A stretch of DNA of 64,000 nt, taken from positions 49,848,179 to 49,912,178 of the forward strand of contig CM035232.1 of the NCBI GenBank assembly GCA_020226215.1, read 5' to 3'. Shown one piece after another: positions 61,909-64,000 of the stretch. Position 1 is the stretch's first letter. The number at the start of each line of letters is the position of its first letter. The notes beneath the pieces are model-generated. The model made no database searches, was not told the DNA's origin, and was given only the letters and a program-made list of their open reading frames with translations. This DNA comes from Sindora glabra. Taxonomy: Eukaryota > Streptophyta > Magnoliopsida > Fabales > Fabaceae. Position numbers and translations under genes: made by a program.

Positions 61909-64000
61909 ATCCCCCATATATTTCAAAAGATTTATAGAAGAAAAGTAAGAAATAGATAAAGAATATTTATTGGGTTCTCAAATAAATGTAAGTCATCAAT
62001 TTAGTGTCTTATAGAATAAATCAAACTTAGAAATAAAGAGATATAATTCACTGAGTTACTGGTAAAATATTTAATTTTTATGAACTGATAATCTCTTATT
62101 GTAAAATAATGATTTCATCAATCAATTCACATTTATAAAATGTTTTCCTATATAACACAGTTTTGTGCTAATAGGTCATACACATGCCTGAGAGTTCATG
62201 AGTGCTCTAAAGATCTTCCTAGCATTTCATAGAAATGGCCTTACTCTACATTCATATAGGTAAATCCATTAGGCGTATACTACAATTAAACAAACCACCC
62301 ATAAAGGCTATAGAATTCATTAAGAATCAAGCTCTTCCTCACACATAATTTGTAATTTTAAAGCATTAATTACATACATAGGTGGGGTTACCATCAATAT
62401 TAATTTTTGAAAATAACTTTAGTCCCATTCCCTTCAATGTATCAATTATCTATTTTTTACCTAAGGGTTTCGTTAAAAGATTAGCTAAATTCCTTTCTAA
62501 CTTCATATATTCTGTGGAAATTATTCCATCTTTGAGTAATTACTTCGCAATATTATATTTTAATCATATATGTCTACTTTTCTTATTGAACGCTTTATTT
62601 TTAGCAATAGTTTTTGCCAATCGACAATAACAATGCATTGATCTAGAAGATTTTAGATTTATACCCAATAGTATGTTAGATAAGAAATTTCTTATTCACT
62701 CAACTTCACTTCCAACTATCTCTAGAGCCAATTTTAGCTCCATGGTGGATCTAATTATAATTGTTTATTTAGATTATTTTCAAACCACTGCAACACCACC
62801 AAGGGTGAATACAAAACCACCAGTGGATATGGTCTCATCTAAATCAGAGATCCAATTTTCATTGTTGTATCTTTTTAATGTAATGAGAAGTCTACTATAT
62901 AGAATACTATAGTTAATGGTCCTTTTTAGATATTTTATTATTCTTACTAGTACATTCCAGTAAGCTTGATTAGGACTATAGGTATATCTATTTAGTCTAT
63001 ACACAGCATATGTTATGTCAGGCGTAGAAAAATTTATTACTTACATCAGACTCCTAATAATTTAAGCATAGTTACATTGATTTATTGAGTTTCCTAATTT
63101 TTTTTTAGTTAAGTATTAGTATTGCAAGGAATACTAATAGGTTTTTCCTTTAGATACCTAAAATTCTTAAGAAGTTTTTGTATATAATATTGTTGAGTCA
63201 ACATAATGCCACTATTTTTCCTTATAGTTTTAATACTTAAAATAACACTAACTTTACCAATGTCTTTCATGTCAAAGTTTGAAGTCAAGAAAGATTTAGT
63301 TTCATGCACAATAAGAATACTAGTGTAAAAAATAAGAATATCATCCATACCTAAGCTAATTATTATATATTCATTGTTTTTATATTTGTATATACACATC
63401 TATCCACTTAAACATAAGAATAACTATTATGCAAAAGAGTTTGGTCAAATTTCTTATATCATGATTTAAAGGTTTATTTTAGATCATATAAAGACTTTCT
63501 CAATTTGCAAAGTTTTTGTTCCTATCCTAGGACCTCACAGCCTTTAGGTTATATCATATAAATTTCTTTTTCTAAGTTACCGTCTAAGAAAGTAGTTTTA
63601 ACATCTATTTGGTAAATAAATAATTTGTAAATGGAAGCTAATGCAAACAAGATATGAATTGAAGAAATTCAAGTTACTAGAGCAAAAGTATCAAAATAGT
63701 CAATAAACCTTTTACAACTAGATGAGATTTGAATCTTTCAATTGGTCTGTCAGGAAAATATATCTCTTTAAAGATCCATTTACAACCTATTGGATTTACT
63801 CCAAGTAGTAAATCTACTAGTTCCCGAGCTTGATATTTGGAAATGGATTTAAGTTCTATTTTTATTGCCTCTTTCCTAAATTTTGCCTCAAAAAAAGAAA
63901 TTGCTTGAAAATAAGATTGAAGATCATCATCAATAAGAAAGGTATAAAACTCATTTCCAAAAGATGTTTCTTTTCTGTCTTTTACTTTTTCTTAAGATTT
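61909..64000 (-). pseudogene. Ty1/copia pol remnant (RT, RNase H), runs off window
   Basis: On the minus strand from 64000 leftward, in broken frames, the order is that of copia pol. RT entry: VNPIGCKWIF (about 63780) and FKSHLVVKG (about 63730). Next are DYFDTFA-like (about 63690) and QIDVKTTFLDGNLEKEIYM-like (about 63610-63560). The catalytic motif is at 63340-63351, where the usual YVDD reads GMDD. FDMKDIGK follows near 63270. RNase H begins YLKRTINYSILYSR and WISDLDE (62780-63004). Farther left come KSRHI, DGIISTEYMK and LTKPLGKK (about 62560-62440), and a GMGLK-like end near 62400. Stops and frameshifts throughout, plus the altered catalytic motif, make it inactive. Gag and integrase would lie to the right of the window. 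Confidence 0.9.

Overview
The window is nuclear DNA from a flowering plant, most likely a eudicot. It is very AT-rich and packed with decayed transposable elements. Only one convincing host gene is visible. It is an intact, intronless AP2/ERF transcription factor at 42658-43365 (+) of the ERF1/ERF1B type (group IX), with a TATA box and a compact cluster of W-box, G-box and GCC-box motifs just upstream. No bacterial-style operons, CRISPR arrays, rRNA or convincing tRNA genes were seen.

Layout: 1-~4672, the 3' part of a decayed CACTA (En/Spm) transposon with a Tnp2 pseudogene cut by the window edge. ~4673-8283, unassigned repeat-like DNA including a concentric hairpin (7936-8184). ~8284-10075, CACTA-related terminal DNA in the opposite orientation. 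~12960-16145, a 5'-truncated LINE (reverse transcriptase plus RNase H remains, minus strand). 17961-19578, a foldback element with a near-perfect 9-bp target duplication. ~19640-20100, a smaller foldback. 21334-28392, a CACTA element with both terminal inverted repeats and a broken Tnp2 gene. 28471-30737, a 2.3-kb foldback element. ~32150-33196 and ~40026-40632, two related AT-rich repeats. 42055-43700, the ERF gene island. 45771-56593, a non-coding LTR retrotransposon (LARD-like, minus strand) with a second member of the same family (51030-~56309) nested in its 5' LTR. 58562-61416, a young, G+C-rich, non-autonomous LTR retrotransposon on the plus strand. 61614-64000, the 3' part of a decayed Ty1/copia element on the minus strand, running off the window.

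The most unusual object is the 2.86-kb element at 58562-61416. Its 728-bp LTRs differ at 15 positions with no indels. It has an exact initiator-Met primer-binding site and a polypurine tract, but no recognisable protein. Its 1.4-kb internal region is filled with about twenty small perfect or near-perfect hairpins. Their stems differ in sequence while the loop is nearly always AGAG, GGAG, TGAG or AGTG, usually closed by a C-G pair. Variable stems with a constant loop suggest selection on RNA structure rather than protein. One speculative reading is an array of nucleocapsid-binding or packaging hairpins that lets the element use an autonomous partner's particles.

The transposons are mostly mutually unrelated insertions. 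Their condition suggests an order: CACTA, LINE, copia and the two LARDs are old and full of stops, while the 58562-61416 element is recent.
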